From: a virus
IMG/VR virus record: IMGVR_UViG_3300032242_000723
Span: 269,116-333,115 of that record
DNA length: 64,000 nucleotides
Direction: 5' to 3' (one strand)
Part shown: in pieces, positions 47,028 through 55,599 of the stretch
Numbering within the stretch: position 1 is the first letter of the stretch
Layout of the letters: each line of letters starts with the position of its first letter
Notes under the pieces: model-generated
Database searches by the model: none
What the model saw: the letters and a program-made list of their open reading frames with translations, nothing else
Told to the model about the DNA's origin: nothing
Made by a program: the position numbers and the translations under genes

Positions 47028-48281
47028 ATGGCCATTCGTGCTAAGAAAACACTCATTCGCAAAACCCCAGCTAAGGCACCTAAGGGTCCTCGTAAGGTTG
47101 GCATGGCAGCGATCTCAACCAACCTACTTGTCAAGGATTTGCGTCCTAAAGACGCTGACCTCACTCACTATGGTACTGAGCCAAACTTTTCTGAAGGTCA
47201 ACCTGAGTCAGAGAAGCGTAACCTGGCAGTGAACCTAGCATACAACTGGTACTCACACTTCTATGGTCCCAAGGAAGCGAAGGATTTCTTGGCACAATAT
47301 CTTGACGCGAAGGATCCAGCTAAGGCTAAGATCGTCCGTCGTGCTCCTGACAATCAAGTGATCCCAACATATGGCTTTACCGCTCGTATGGCATCGCGTG
47401 GACTTGAGTTGAATGAGCGTGAAATCGCAAACATCACTAAGCAAGTTGACAAGCTGGTCAATGCAGTGAGTGCCGAGGCAAAGGCTGCTAAGAAGGCAGA
47501 AGCCGAACTCAGTAAGAAGGTGCAACGTCCTAGCATTCAAGAAATCATGCGTGAAAAGGCAGACGAAGCTGGTAGTGAGATTGAAGCAATCTGGGACGAG
47601 TATCTGGATGCGAATAAGCCTAAGGATTTCTCGGTCACTCGTCGCATTATCAACGAACTACAGTCACGCAATGTTCTTCCGCAACATATCGCACCAATGA
47701 TCCGTCGTTGGGAGCGTTTGCGTGACGAATATCTTGAGGTTCAAGCTGGTAAGTGCCCGCAACTCAATGAAGCATATTCGGACTATACCAAGATGCAGGT
47801 TCGTAATGCGATCAAGCTGGTCGAAGAAATCATCGCAGAGTTCAATGGTTACATCTCGCTCAAGCAAGCGGTCAAGAAGGTTCGTGTTAAGAAGCCTGTC
47901 CCGGTAGAAAAGGTTGTATCAAAACTTAAGTTCTGTCGGTCATTCACTGACACTGTTCTCAAGTTGGAACTGGTCGGCTTGCATCCTGTTAAACTACACA
48001 ATGCGACAGAGGCTTTTGTATATGATACACAGAAGCGTAAACTTATCTGGTTAGTTGCCGACGATTACAGCAAGTGTTTGTTTGTTAAGGGCAACACCGT
48101 GCTAGGATTTGATACGAAAAAGAGCATGAGCAAAACTATTCGTAAGCCAGGAGAGTTTTTGGCAGCGTTTAACAAGGCAAGTAGGCCTGCTATTCGTAAA
48201 ATGGTTGGAGATATCAAGTCTGTTGTCGCGGTACCTAATGGACGATTCAACGACAAAATGATAATCCTTAAGGTGTGGTGA
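47028..48281 (+). CDS. basic hypothetical protein, 417 aa
   Basis: I do not recognise this protein. Residues 1-25 are strongly basic (MAIRAKKTLIRKTPAKAPKGPRK), like a nucleic-acid-binding tail. Residues 60-110 include NLAVNLAYNWYSHFYGPKEAKDFL and a helical coiled region around 135-165. A linker KKVRVKKPVPVEKVVSKLKF leads to a C-terminal beta/alpha domain (FCRSFTDTVLKLELVGLHPVKL, KLIWLVADDYSKCLFVKG, GRFNDKMIILKVW). It has a strong early promoter. Possibly an early DNA- or RNA-binding protein. Confidence 0.7.
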   Translation: MAIRAKKTLIRKTPAKAPKGPRKVGMAAISTNLLVKDLRPKDADLTHYGTEPNFSEGQPESEKRNLAVNLAYNWYSHFYGPKEAKDFLAQYLDAKDPAKAKIVRRAPDNQVIPTYGFTARMASRGLELNEREIANITKQVDKLVNAVSAEAKAAKKAEAELSKKVQRPSIQEIMREKADEAGSEIEAIWDEYLDANKPKDFSVTRRIINELQSRNVLPQHIAPMIRRWERLRDEYLEVQAGKCPQLNEAYSDYTKMQVRNAIKLVEEIIAEFNGYISLKQAVKKVRVKKPVPVEKVVSKLKFCRSFTDTVLKLELVGLHPVKLHNATEAFVYDTQKRKLIWLVADDYSKCLFVKGNTVLGFDTKKSMSKTIRKPGEFLAAFNKASRPAIRKMVGDIKSVVAVPNGRFNDKMIILKVW

Positions 48282-48329
48282 TATACCAACCCTTGCACTA
48301 ATAAACTAAAGATTTTAAAAAGGAAAAAA

Positions 48330-48737
48330 ATGACTATCAGTTTAAACAAATATGCCGACTTCGTTCTCACAGTAGCATCACCAGAGAGCAAAGACTTCAC
48401 TTCATTCGTAGATCATATTGATCGTCTTGATCAAGATACAAATGTAAACATTCCATTGCTAATGACTGCTGCTATCGGTCTCGGTAGCGAAGGTGGTGAG
48501 TTTCAGGAAATCGTCAAGAAGGTCTTGTTCCAGGGCAAGCCACTTAACGAAGAAAACATCTTCCATCTTAAGCGTGAACTAGGCGACATCATCTGGTATT
48601 GGGCAAATGCATGTAACGCACTTGGTCTTGATCCTGATGAGGTTATCGCAGAGAATGTCAAGAAGTTGGAAGCACGATATCCAGGGGGCGTGTTTGACCC
48701 GCACTACAGCGAGAACCGTAAGGAAGGTGATCTATGA
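48330..48737 (+). CDS. mazG: MazG-like nucleotide pyrophosphohydrolase
   Basis: 135 aa. The MazG signature is present: TAAIGLGSEGGEFQEIVKK (E-x-x-E metal ligands), LKRELGDIIWYWANACNALGLDPDEVI (E-x-x-D ligands) and ENVKKLEARYPGG. MazG hydrolyses dNTPs or NTPs to monophosphates. In marine phages it has been proposed to affect ppGpp or to recycle host nucleotides, which fits the phage's own dNMP kinase and ThyA. Ribosome site aaggaaa. Confidence 0.93.
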   Translation: MTISLNKYADFVLTVASPESKDFTSFVDHIDRLDQDTNVNIPLLMTAAIGLGSEGGEFQEIVKKVLFQGKPLNEENIFHLKRELGDIIWYWANACNALGLDPDEVIAENVKKLEARYPGGVFDPHYSENRKEGDL

Positions 48738-48943
48738 ACTCTATGCTAGCACCTTTTCTCGGGGGTATTTTCTGTAGCATGTTACTGGGATTTGCCATTG
48801 GTCATGAGACAGGCAAGCAGATAGGTAAAGCCCAACTACAAGAAATGGCGATACAGCGTAATGTCGCTCAGTACAATCCAAAAACTGCTGACTTTGAGTT
48901 CAAGCGTTGTCCAACTGATACTACTACGATCTTGCCTAACTAA
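48734..48943 (+). CDS. small membrane-anchored protein, 69 aa
   Basis: One N-terminal hydrophobic segment (MLAPFLGGIFCSMLLGFAIGHE) followed by a polar tail with a lone Cys. It overlaps mazG by 4 bases (ATGA). Unknown function. Confidence 0.65.
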   Translation: MNSMLAPFLGGIFCSMLLGFAIGHETGKQIGKAQLQEMAIQRNVAQYNPKTADFEFKRCPTDTTTILPN

Positions 48944-48960
48944 TAGTCAGTGCGTTTCCT

Positions 48961-48968
48961 GATAAATA
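48961..48968 (+). promoter_or_regulatory. late promoter GATAAATA for gp13
   Basis: Late box 19 bases before ATG 48988, with acagga between as ribosome site. Confidence 0.7.
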
Positions 48969-48987
48969 ACATTGACAGGAAACGCAC

Positions 48988-49773
48988 ATGACCGCAAACA
49001 TTTTATCAACACCAACTAATCTCAACCTTGAAGAAATCAAAGAAGCATTCTTTGAGAATGTCCGTCTACGATTGGGCGGTGGCATCATTGACCTTGAGTT
49101 AGATCCAGAGCACTATGAAGCAGCATATAACTATGCTATCAAGGTCTACAGACAACGTGCTCAGAACGCGACACAAGAGACGTATACTTTGATGACAGTT
49201 ATCAAGAATGTTGACACATACACGCTTCCTAGCGACTTTATCAATGTACGCTCACTGTTTAGACGCACAGTAGGTCTTGAGACTGGTCCAGGTGCATCGT
49301 CGTTTGACCCATTCTCAAGTGCGATTCTCAACACCTATCTGTTGAACTACAATGCATCGGGCGGACTTGCGACATATGACTTCTACGCTGGCTATGTTGA
49401 GTTAGCAGCACGAATGTTCGGTGGATATGTAACATATACATTTGATCCCGTTACCAAGGTATTGCGTGTTGTAAGAGACTTTAAGAGCACTGGTGAGAAG
49501 ATACTTATCTGGGCTGACATTCAACGACCTGAAGTGGTATTGCTTCAAGATCCAGGTGCTGGTGTTTGGATTGCTGACTTTGTGATCGCGATTCTAAAGG
49601 GCATCATTGGTGAAGCTCGTGAGAAGTTTGGAACCATCGCAGGTCCAGGTGGCGGCACATCATTGAACGGTACAGCGATGAAAGCAGAGTCAAAGGCTAT
49701 GCAGGAAGCACTGCTTCTTGATCTCAAGAACTATGTGGACCTATCGCAACCCCTGACATGGATTCAAGGTTGA
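48988..49773 (+). CDS. 13: neck protein (T4 gp13-like)
   Basis: 261 aa (T4 gp13 309 aa). FFENVRLRLGGGIIDLELDPEHYEAAYNYAIKVYRQRAQNA (in parts: VRLRLGGGIIDLEL, HYEAAYNYAIKVYRQR) matches the neck-protein start. It is followed by TYTLPSDFINVRSLFRR and YTFDPVTKVLRVVRDFK, and a C-terminal helix AIAILKGIIGEAREKF-type (IADFVIAILKGIIGEAREKF). In T4, gp13 and gp14 seal the filled head and connect the tail. A late promoter precedes it; no clear gp14 is seen next door, where an HNH gene sits instead. Confidence 0.82.
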   Translation: MTANILSTPTNLNLEEIKEAFFENVRLRLGGGIIDLELDPEHYEAAYNYAIKVYRQRAQNATQETYTLMTVIKNVDTYTLPSDFINVRSLFRRTVGLETGPGASSFDPFSSAILNTYLLNYNASGGLATYDFYAGYVELAARMFGGYVTYTFDPVTKVLRVVRDFKSTGEKILIWADIQRPEVVLLQDPGAGVWIADFVIAILKGIIGEAREKFGTIAGPGGGTSLNGTAMKAESKAMQEALLLDLKNYVDLSQPLTWIQG

Positions 49774-49797
49774 TTTAACCTGGATTCACGGATAAGG

Positions 49798-49805
49798 ACT
49801 AAATA
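49798..49805 (+). promoter_or_regulatory. late promoter ACTAAATA, leaderless spacing
   Basis: Late box followed by caagt and ATG 49811 of the HNH gene: 5-base spacing, no leader. Confidence 0.7.
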
Positions 49806-49810
49806 CAAGT

Positions 49811-50647
49811 ATGAAAAACATACTTGAAACCCTGATCGCCAGCGACACTAGTTACAACAAGTCAGTGACACGCTATCTTTATAAGACTGACCCAGTATTA
49901 TGGAGTCAGGTGGTAGAGGCTACTTCCTTCTTACCGGATGACGCTAAACCGAAACAACGAGTTTGGCACATTCTTAATGATAGATATGATATAGAAACTT
50001 GCCCGATTACTCAGGAACCACTTCGCTGGAATGAGAAGGATTATCGCAGGTTCTCATCTTTTGATGCTAAGAAAAAGGGCATCGGACAGATAATCAGTAA
50101 GGCAACTACCGGAAATCACTGGCGACAAAAGGATACCAAAAAGTCCGAAACAGCGAATACAAAGTTCTCTGAAGGCTTTCGCGACGGCAAACATAAACCT
50201 TGGGAAGACCGTAACAGAGATTATAAATCAAGTTTGGCGGCGGCAAGAAAAACTTGGATGGAAAAGTATGGAGTAGACAATCCATCTAAACATCCTTCTA
50301 TAAAACAAAAACTGTCGGACAAAAACAAAGAGTGGCAGGCACTGAATCCAAAAGACAGAACTCTTATGGAAGAATATTACATTGCGGTTAGGTTGGTTAC
50401 TAATAGAAACTGGTACGAACATTTTTATACCATTAACCCTGAACGACTACAAAGAAGCAGGGACCTGCATCTTGATCATATATACAGTATAGCAGAAGGT
50501 TTTGTCAATAATATCCCTCCCGAAATCATCGGTCACTGGACCAATCTAAGGTTGTTACCTAAGTTGGAAAACTCAAGTAAGGGTGCAGGTTGCCACAAAA
50601 CTAAAGAACAACTTTATGAAGACTACAGCAAAGAGGCACAAGGCTAA
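49811..50647 (+). CDS. HNH endonuclease, probable homing enzyme, 278 aa
   Basis: The catalytic HNH site is near the C-terminus: LHLDHIYSIAEGFVNNIPPEIIGHWTNLRLL (His-Asp-His, then Asn) and ENSSKGAGCH. The middle WMEKYGVDNPSKHPSIKQKL is a NUMOD-like DNA-recognition segment found in phage homing nucleases. No intron is seen, so it is a free-standing mobile gene inserted after gp13, with its own late promoter. Confidence 0.82.
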   Translation: MKNILETLIASDTSYNKSVTRYLYKTDPVLWSQVVEATSFLPDDAKPKQRVWHILNDRYDIETCPITQEPLRWNEKDYRRFSSFDAKKKGIGQIISKATTGNHWRQKDTKKSETANTKFSEGFRDGKHKPWEDRNRDYKSSLAAARKTWMEKYGVDNPSKHPSIKQKLSDKNKEWQALNPKDRTLMEEYYIAVRLVTNRNWYEHFYTINPERLQRSRDLHLDHIYSIAEGFVNNIPPEIIGHWTNLRLLPKLENSSKGAGCHKTKEQLYEDYSKEAQG

Positions 50648-50648
50648 T

Positions 50649-50804
50649 ATGTCTGACGAAAAACAAACAATCTTCAACCTCATTGAATCTCTCAACAATC
50701 AAATCGCTGCTGGAACACTGACTCCAGAAGAAATCGCAGACACACGAGACGAAATCAAAAGTCTTCAAATGAGTGTGTTATTAGGTGATATTTTTAACGA
50801 TTAA
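50649..50804 (+). CDS. hypothetical protein, 51 aa
   Basis: ATG 50649 lies one base after the HNH stop; the longer frame from 50583 runs inside the HNH gene. The protein is a short acidic helix pair (MSDEKQTIFNLIESLNNQIA, TPEEIADTRDEIKSLQMS). Unknown function; possibly an accessory gene carried with the HNH gene. Confidence 0.55.
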   Translation: MSDEKQTIFNLIESLNNQIAAGTLTPEEIADTRDEIKSLQMSVLLGDIFND

Positions 50805-50807
50805 CGC

Positions 50808-50836
50808 TTGACATTCAACCAACCCTGTAGTATGAT
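50808..50836 (+). promoter_or_regulatory. strong sigma70-type promoter with leaderless spacing
   Basis: TTGACA (50808-50813), 17-base spacer, TATGAT (50831-50836), then exactly 6 bases (acaaga) to ATG 50843. Confidence 0.85.
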
Positions 50837-50842
50837 ACAAGA

Positions 50843-51475
50843 ATGATTATAGGAATTACAGGTCTGATTGGCTCAGGCAAGGACACCGCAGCAGATTATC
50901 TCTGCACTGTACATGGCTTCAAGCGTATGAGTTTTGCTGGTACATTAAAGGATGCTGTTGCGGCAGTCTTTGGCTGGGATCGTGAACTTCTTGAAGGTTC
51001 AACTAAACATAGCCGAGAATGGCGTGAGCAAGTTGACGAATGGTGGGCGAACCGTTTAGGTATCCCTGATCTTACTCCACGCTATATCCTACAACAATGG
51101 GGCACAGAAGTTTGCCGCAAAGGATTTCACAACGACATTTGGGTCTCATCAGTGGAATATCGTTTGCGTAATATCACTGACAATGTAGTCATCACTGATT
51201 GTCGGTTCCCTAATGAACTTAATGCTATCAAAAGTGCGAATGGTATCACGGTACGAACGCATCGCGGACCAAATCCTGAATGGTTAGATTACGCAGAAAC
51301 CTTAAACACTGCTATAAAAGAAGCAGAAAAGATTTATTGTAAGTATCAACTTGAAAAGTTCAATGTTCATGCGAGTGAGTATTCCAGCGTTGGTCTAACT
51401 TATGACTACCACCTCGACAACAACAATACCATCGATAGTCTACATCAACAGATTGAATCAATAATCAATCGTTAG
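50843..51475 (+). CDS. 1: deoxynucleoside monophosphate kinase (T4 gp1-like)
   Basis: 210 aa P-loop kinase that phosphorylates dNMPs to dNDPs. The P-loop GLIGSGKD is at 7-14. KRMSFAGTLKDAVAAVFGW, REQVDEWWANRLGIPDLTPRYILQQWGTEVCRKGFHNDIW (in parts: TPRYILQQWGTEVCR, FHNDIWVSS) and VVITDCRFPNE are typical of the phage gp1 family. It works with ThyA and DHFR to supply dNTPs. The predicted mRNA is leaderless. The 3' end overlaps a minus-strand gene by 18 bases. Confidence 0.92.
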   Translation: MIIGITGLIGSGKDTAADYLCTVHGFKRMSFAGTLKDAVAAVFGWDRELLEGSTKHSREWREQVDEWWANRLGIPDLTPRYILQQWGTEVCRKGFHNDIWVSSVEYRLRNITDNVVITDCRFPNELNAIKSANGITVRTHRGPNPEWLDYAETLNTAIKEAEKIYCKYQLEKFNVHASEYSSVGLTYDYHLDNNNTIDSLHQQIESIINR

Positions 51476-51811
51476 ATCGCCACGCTTCCACTTCACGTCT
51501 TTTCTCTTTACAACTTCCACACAGTTGAGGCATATTGTCCTTAGGTTGGTCAATGCTGCATTAAGCAAACTGCCATCAATATGAAACACTACCATCTGAG
51601 TAGGATATAGACACTTAAAGCCACATAGGTCACATGTGGCTTTTTTCTTGTATCCAGATTTTTCCCAAGTAGCCATATTTGCTTTAGTCTTGGGCTTCTT
51701 TTTCCCACAGCCGTCACATATACTACGATAATGAGTAACGCCATCACGCTTATAGTTGATGGCGCAATAACTCTTATTGCAAGTCTTACATATCGGTCTT
51801 TTCAGTGCCAT
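51458..51811 (-). CDS. zinc-binding HNH-like protein, 117 aa
   Basis: Four CxxC-type pairs are visible: CKTCNKSYC, SICDGCGKKK, CDLCGFKC and ICLNCVEV. The central MVVFHIDGSLLNAALTNLRTICLNC resembles an HNH-type betabeta-alpha-metal arrangement (H-x-D-G ... N-L-x-x-x-C). I recall similar minus-strand genes in T4-like marine phages. Function unknown; a nuclease or nucleic-acid-binding role is possible. It has a minus-strand late promoter 4 bases before ATG. Confidence 0.72.
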   Translation of the reverse strand: MALKRPICKTCNKSYCAINYKRDGVTHYRSICDGCGKKKPKTKANMATWEKSGYKKKATCDLCGFKCLYPTQMVVFHIDGSLLNAALTNLRTICLNCVEVVKRKDVKWKRGDLTIDY

Positions 51812-51815
51812 CTTG

Positions 51816-51823
51816 TATTTATA
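51816..51823 (-). promoter_or_regulatory. minus-strand consensus late promoter TATAAATA
   Basis: Exact consensus on the minus strand followed by caag and ATG 51811 (4-base spacing), again nearly leaderless. Confidence 0.72.
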
Positions 51824-51880
51824 TTCCTGCCTTCGAAGGTTCAGGTAACCACCAGATAACCACGGTTTTTTTAATTTAAT

Positions 51881-51888
51881 AATAAATA
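51881..51888 (+). promoter_or_regulatory. late promoter AATAAATA for the sheath gene
   Basis: Late box with predicted start about 51894 and a 68-base leader that contains ACATGC (51900-51905) and GCATGT as possible hairpin arms and aaaggg before ATG 51962. Confidence 0.65.
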
Positions 51889-51961
51889 GATATTAGAAAC
51901 ATGCAACCACAACGCATGTGACAGGTAGTAAACCTCATAATTTTACAAAGGGAAAAACATT

Positions 51962-54900
51962 ATGGCACTAGTATCACCGGGCGTAGAAGTAACGATCATT
52001 GATCAATCTCAGTATCTTCCAGCACCGCTCAATTCAATTCCTTTAATTCTGCTTGCAACAGCACAGAATAAGGCAGATCCAACTTCTACTGCTGTAGCAG
52101 CAGGCACAACAGCCGCAAATGCCGGTAAGCTCTTTCAAATTACTAGTCAACGCGATCTTGTTTCACTCTACGGTAATCCATTCTTCTATACTACTTCAAA
52201 CGGAACTCCTATTCAGGGTTATGAACTCAATGAATATGGTCTTCTTGCTGCTTACTCAGCACTTGGTGTTTCAAATCGCGTATATTGCTTAAGAGCGGAT
52301 ATCGATCTTGCTGCACTTGTTGGTCAAACAGGCCGCCCAACTGGTAATCCTGCTGACGGTACTTGGTGGTTGAATACAACTACCACAACTTGGGGTATCT
52401 ATGAATTTAACCAAGTAACTGGTCAGTTTGAGATCGTAACTCCAATCGTGATCACTGACTCTGCTATGATCTCGGCTGGTTTCCCACTTGCTAGCATCGG
52501 CTCGATTGGTGATTATGCAATCAACGCTATTCCAACTTACTCCTATGCAAGTTCGCCGTCTGCACATACATATTTCTACAAGACTCCAACTAACACATGG
52601 GTAGCAGTAGGTAGTGCAGGTTGGATGAAATCTTACCCAACAATTCAGGGTACAGCATCAAACCCAGACCTTACTCCAGGTGACACACTAACCATTACTA
52701 TTAACAATGGTAGTGCAGTGACAGTAACTGTTGCAGCAGGTCCAAACGATGTTGTTTCTGTTCTTGCAGCATCAATTAACGCATTGAATAACACGTATCT
52801 TAGTGCAAGTGTTGTCGGTGGAAAGCTTCAAATCTTCTCATCACAAACAGGTTGGAATTATACATTAGCAACTCCACCTGGTATTGCAATTTCAGGTACT
52901 GGAACTCTTCTTGCTGATTTAGGTATCACATCAGGTACATATTATCAGCCTACATTGGCATATGGTACTTCTGCTGAACAGCCACTATGGCAAACAGGTC
53001 AAACATATCCTAGACCAACTGGTTCAGTATGGATCAAGGTCGGCGCTGCTGGCACTGGACTAGACACTTCAATATCTCAGTGGAATAGCTTGAATGCGAC
53101 TTGGAGTCCAAAAACTGCAAGTTATGCGATTACTGACTGGAACGCAATTGCAGCACTTGATGCAACAGGTGGTAAGGCAATTCCAGCAGGTTCAGTTTAT
53201 ACTCAATATGGTTACGACTACAGTGGATCAACTACTCCTGCTCCCCTCTATTATTGGGAAAGAATCGCACAAGGTGCAACCATCATAACTGGCACTAATA
53301 TTGCACCGTCTTTCACTAATGGTCCATATAATTCTACAGTTCTAGTATCTATTCCTGGATCAGAAGGCTTAAGTTCAGCCTATCCAATAACTCTTGCCGA
53401 TAACACTAATGCAACTGACTTTGTAACAGCTTGGTCAGCAGCAGGTATCCCCTTCACTTCTGCTACTGTACTAGATACTGGTGCAATTCAGATTACTCAT
53501 AATGAGGGCGGAGTTATCATCATCAATGATATTAGTTCTTCAACTGGATTTAGTAATGGACTAAGCGCCGATGCAGGCTTTGTTGTAGGAACAACTCAAG
53601 GTGTCAAAGAAGGTCTATTCAGTACTACGGTATTTCAACCTACTGCAACATCAACTAGTGGCGTAGGCAGCGGCCTTCGAATTAATGTAACAAACTATTA
53701 TCAAAATTACTTTTTGTTGAATGCTTCTTTTGTAGCAGCAGGATCTGGTTATGTTGTAGGCGACACTGTTACTTTTGCCGGAGCTAATTTAGGCGGAAGT
53801 ACTCCTGCTAATAACCTAGTTGTTAGAGTCAACTCAGTCGGCGATAGCGGCGCAGTAACCGGTATTGGATACGTTTCAGGATCCGGTGCTGCTGCTTATA
53901 CTACTCAATTGTCAAACTGGCAAGAGTTCTCTATGACTGCTAACGAAGGTGCACCAGTCAATATTCCCGACGACATGACCGATTGGTTCTATAGCGTCGT
54001 TGACGAAGTAGACATCATGGTCAACACCACTAGTGGTTGGAAGGGTTATAAAAATGTAGCTTACGGAACAACTGGTTTCCCACTTCCATCAGGCGTGAAT
54101 GCAACTGATCCTAATGGTCCAATCGTAAGTGCATCTGAGCCTACTACTCAATCTGATGGTACTGCACTTGTTGCAGGCGATATCTGGATTTCTACTGCTG
54201 ATTTGGAAAACTATCCGATCATCAGTCGTTGGCAGTTGGTAGGAACAAAGTATAAGTGGGTATTGATTGACAATGCTGACCAAACTAGCTCAAACGGCGT
54301 TCTCTTCGCGGATGCTCGTTGGGCAACTAACGGCACAACAAATCCAGCTAATGATCCGATTCCGTCAATCAAAAGCTTGCTAACTAGCAACTATCTTGAT
54401 CTAGATGCGCCGGGTCACACTCTTTACCCAGTTGGTATGCTATTGTTCAACACAAGACGTACAGGATACAATATCAAGCAGTTCCGTGTAAATTACTTTA
54501 ACAATGATCGTTTCCCTGACACAACTGCCCCTGCTGAAACTGATGCATGGGTCTCGGTATCAGGACTTCAAGCAAATGGTTCACCTTACATGGGTCGTAA
54601 GGCCCAACGTAATATGGTTGTTAAAGCATTACGAGCAACTATTGATACTAATGCTGCTATCCGTGACGAAGATAATGGGTTTAACTTGATCGCAACACCT
54701 AATTATCCTGAATTACAACCTAATATGATTGTACTCAACAACGATAGAGGAGACACTGGGTTCATCATCGGTGATACACCAATGAGACTTCCAGATGACG
54801 CAACAGCAATTCAAGCATGGGCAACTAATGCTGCTGGTGCTGAAACTACTGGTGAAGCGGGTCTTGTGTCAAGAGACACTTATATGGGTCTGTTCTATCC

Positions 54901-55534
54901 AAGTGGTATTACTTCAGACTTGAATGGTAATCTTGTTGCTGTTCCTCCTTCGCATATGATGATCAGAACATTCTTGCGTAATGATACAGTTGCTTATCCT
55001 TGGTTCGCTCCTGCAGGTACTCGTAGAGGTCTTATCGACAATGCAACTAGCATTGGTTATATCGATAGTGTCACTGGTGAATTCCAAGTCATCAAGACAA
55101 ATATCGGCATTCGTGATGTTCTTTACTCGAATCAGATTAATCCGCTTGTATTCTTCACTGGTAACGGATTGCTCAACTACGGCAACAAGACAAGCTATAA
55201 CTCATCGTCGGCACTTGACAGAGTTAACGTAGCAAGACTAGTCGCGTATGTTCGTCGTCAATTGACGCTTGCAGCAAGACCGTTTGTATTCGAACCAAAC
55301 GATGCATTAACAAGACAACAAATTTCTGGTGTTATCCAAACATTGTTTGTTGATCTCGTAGCAAAGCGTGGCGTATACGACTACTCAGTAGTATGCGATG
55401 ATTCGAATAACACTCCAGCAAGAATCGATAGAAATGAACTTTGGATCGATGTTGCACTCGAACCCGTTAAGGCGGTGGAATTCATTTATATCCCAGTTCG
55501 TATCTTAAACACTGGCGAACTAAAGAACAAGTAA
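51962..55534 (+). CDS. 18: tail sheath protein (T4 gp18-like), unusually large
   Basis: 1190 aa, against 659 in T4. Start MALVSPGVEVTIIDQSQYLP and N-terminal TSQRDLVSLYGNPFF mark the contractile-sheath fold. The C-terminal third (about 870-1190) holds the conserved core: GFNLIATPNYPELQPNMI, SRDTYMGLFYPSG, VAVPPSHMMIRTFLRND, YPWFAPAGTRRG, INPLVFFTGNG and DRVNVARLVAYVRRQL. Residues about 130-850 are a large surface insertion rich in T/S/G/N, including SNWQEFSMTANEGAPVN. It contracts to drive the tube through the host envelope. Late promoter; followed by the tube gene. Confidence 0.95.
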   Translation: MALVSPGVEVTIIDQSQYLPAPLNSIPLILLATAQNKADPTSTAVAAGTTAANAGKLFQITSQRDLVSLYGNPFFYTTSNGTPIQGYELNEYGLLAAYSALGVSNRVYCLRADIDLAALVGQTGRPTGNPADGTWWLNTTTTTWGIYEFNQVTGQFEIVTPIVITDSAMISAGFPLASIGSIGDYAINAIPTYSYASSPSAHTYFYKTPTNTWVAVGSAGWMKSYPTIQGTASNPDLTPGDTLTITINNGSAVTVTVAAGPNDVVSVLAASINALNNTYLSASVVGGKLQIFSSQTGWNYTLATPPGIAISGTGTLLADLGITSGTYYQPTLAYGTSAEQPLWQTGQTYPRPTGSVWIKVGAAGTGLDTSISQWNSLNATWSPKTASYAITDWNAIAALDATGGKAIPAGSVYTQYGYDYSGSTTPAPLYYWERIAQGATIITGTNIAPSFTNGPYNSTVLVSIPGSEGLSSAYPITLADNTNATDFVTAWSAAGIPFTSATVLDTGAIQITHNEGGVIIINDISSSTGFSNGLSADAGFVVGTTQGVKEGLFSTTVFQPTATSTSGVGSGLRINVTNYYQNYFLLNASFVAAGSGYVVGDTVTFAGANLGGSTPANNLVVRVNSVGDSGAVTGIGYVSGSGAAAYTTQLSNWQEFSMTANEGAPVNIPDDMTDWFYSVVDEVDIMVNTTSGWKGYKNVAYGTTGFPLPSGVNATDPNGPIVSASEPTTQSDGTALVAGDIWISTADLENYPIISRWQLVGTKYKWVLIDNADQTSSNGVLFADARWATNGTTNPANDPIPSIKSLLTSNYLDLDAPGHTLYPVGMLLFNTRRTGYNIKQFRVNYFNNDRFPDTTAPAETDAWVSVSGLQANGSPYMGRKAQRNMVVKALRATIDTNAAIRDEDNGFNLIATPNYPELQPNMIVLNNDRGDTGFIIGDTPMRLPDDATAIQAWATNAAGAETTGEAGLVSRDTYMGLFYPSGITSDLNGNLVAVPPSHMMIRTFLRNDTVAYPWFAPAGTRRGLIDNATSIGYIDSVTGEFQVIKTNIGIRDVLYSNQINPLVFFTGNGLLNYGNKTSYNSSSALDRVNVARLVAYVRRQLTLAARPFVFEPNDALTRQQISGVIQTLFVDLVAKRGVYDYSVVCDDSNNTPARIDRNELWIDVALEPVKAVEFIYIPVRILNTGELKNK

Positions 55535-55538
55535 TAAC

Positions 55539-55569
55539 TTTAGGGTGAGTGCTAAACACTCACCCTAAA
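55539..55569 (+). terminator. 13-bp hairpin between sheath and tube genes
   Basis: TTTAGGGTGAGTG (55539-55551) pairs perfectly with 55557-55569 around a 5-base loop. There is no T-run, so it may terminate weakly or protect RNA ends; the tube promoter follows at once. Confidence 0.65.
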
Positions 55570-55570
55570 T

Positions 55571-55578
55571 GATAAATA
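55571..55578 (+). promoter_or_regulatory. late promoter GATAAATA for the tube gene
   Basis: Late box with predicted start about 55584; aggaga ribosome site precedes ATG 55600. Confidence 0.75.
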
Positions 55579-55599
55579 TACATAACAGGAGAATATAAA

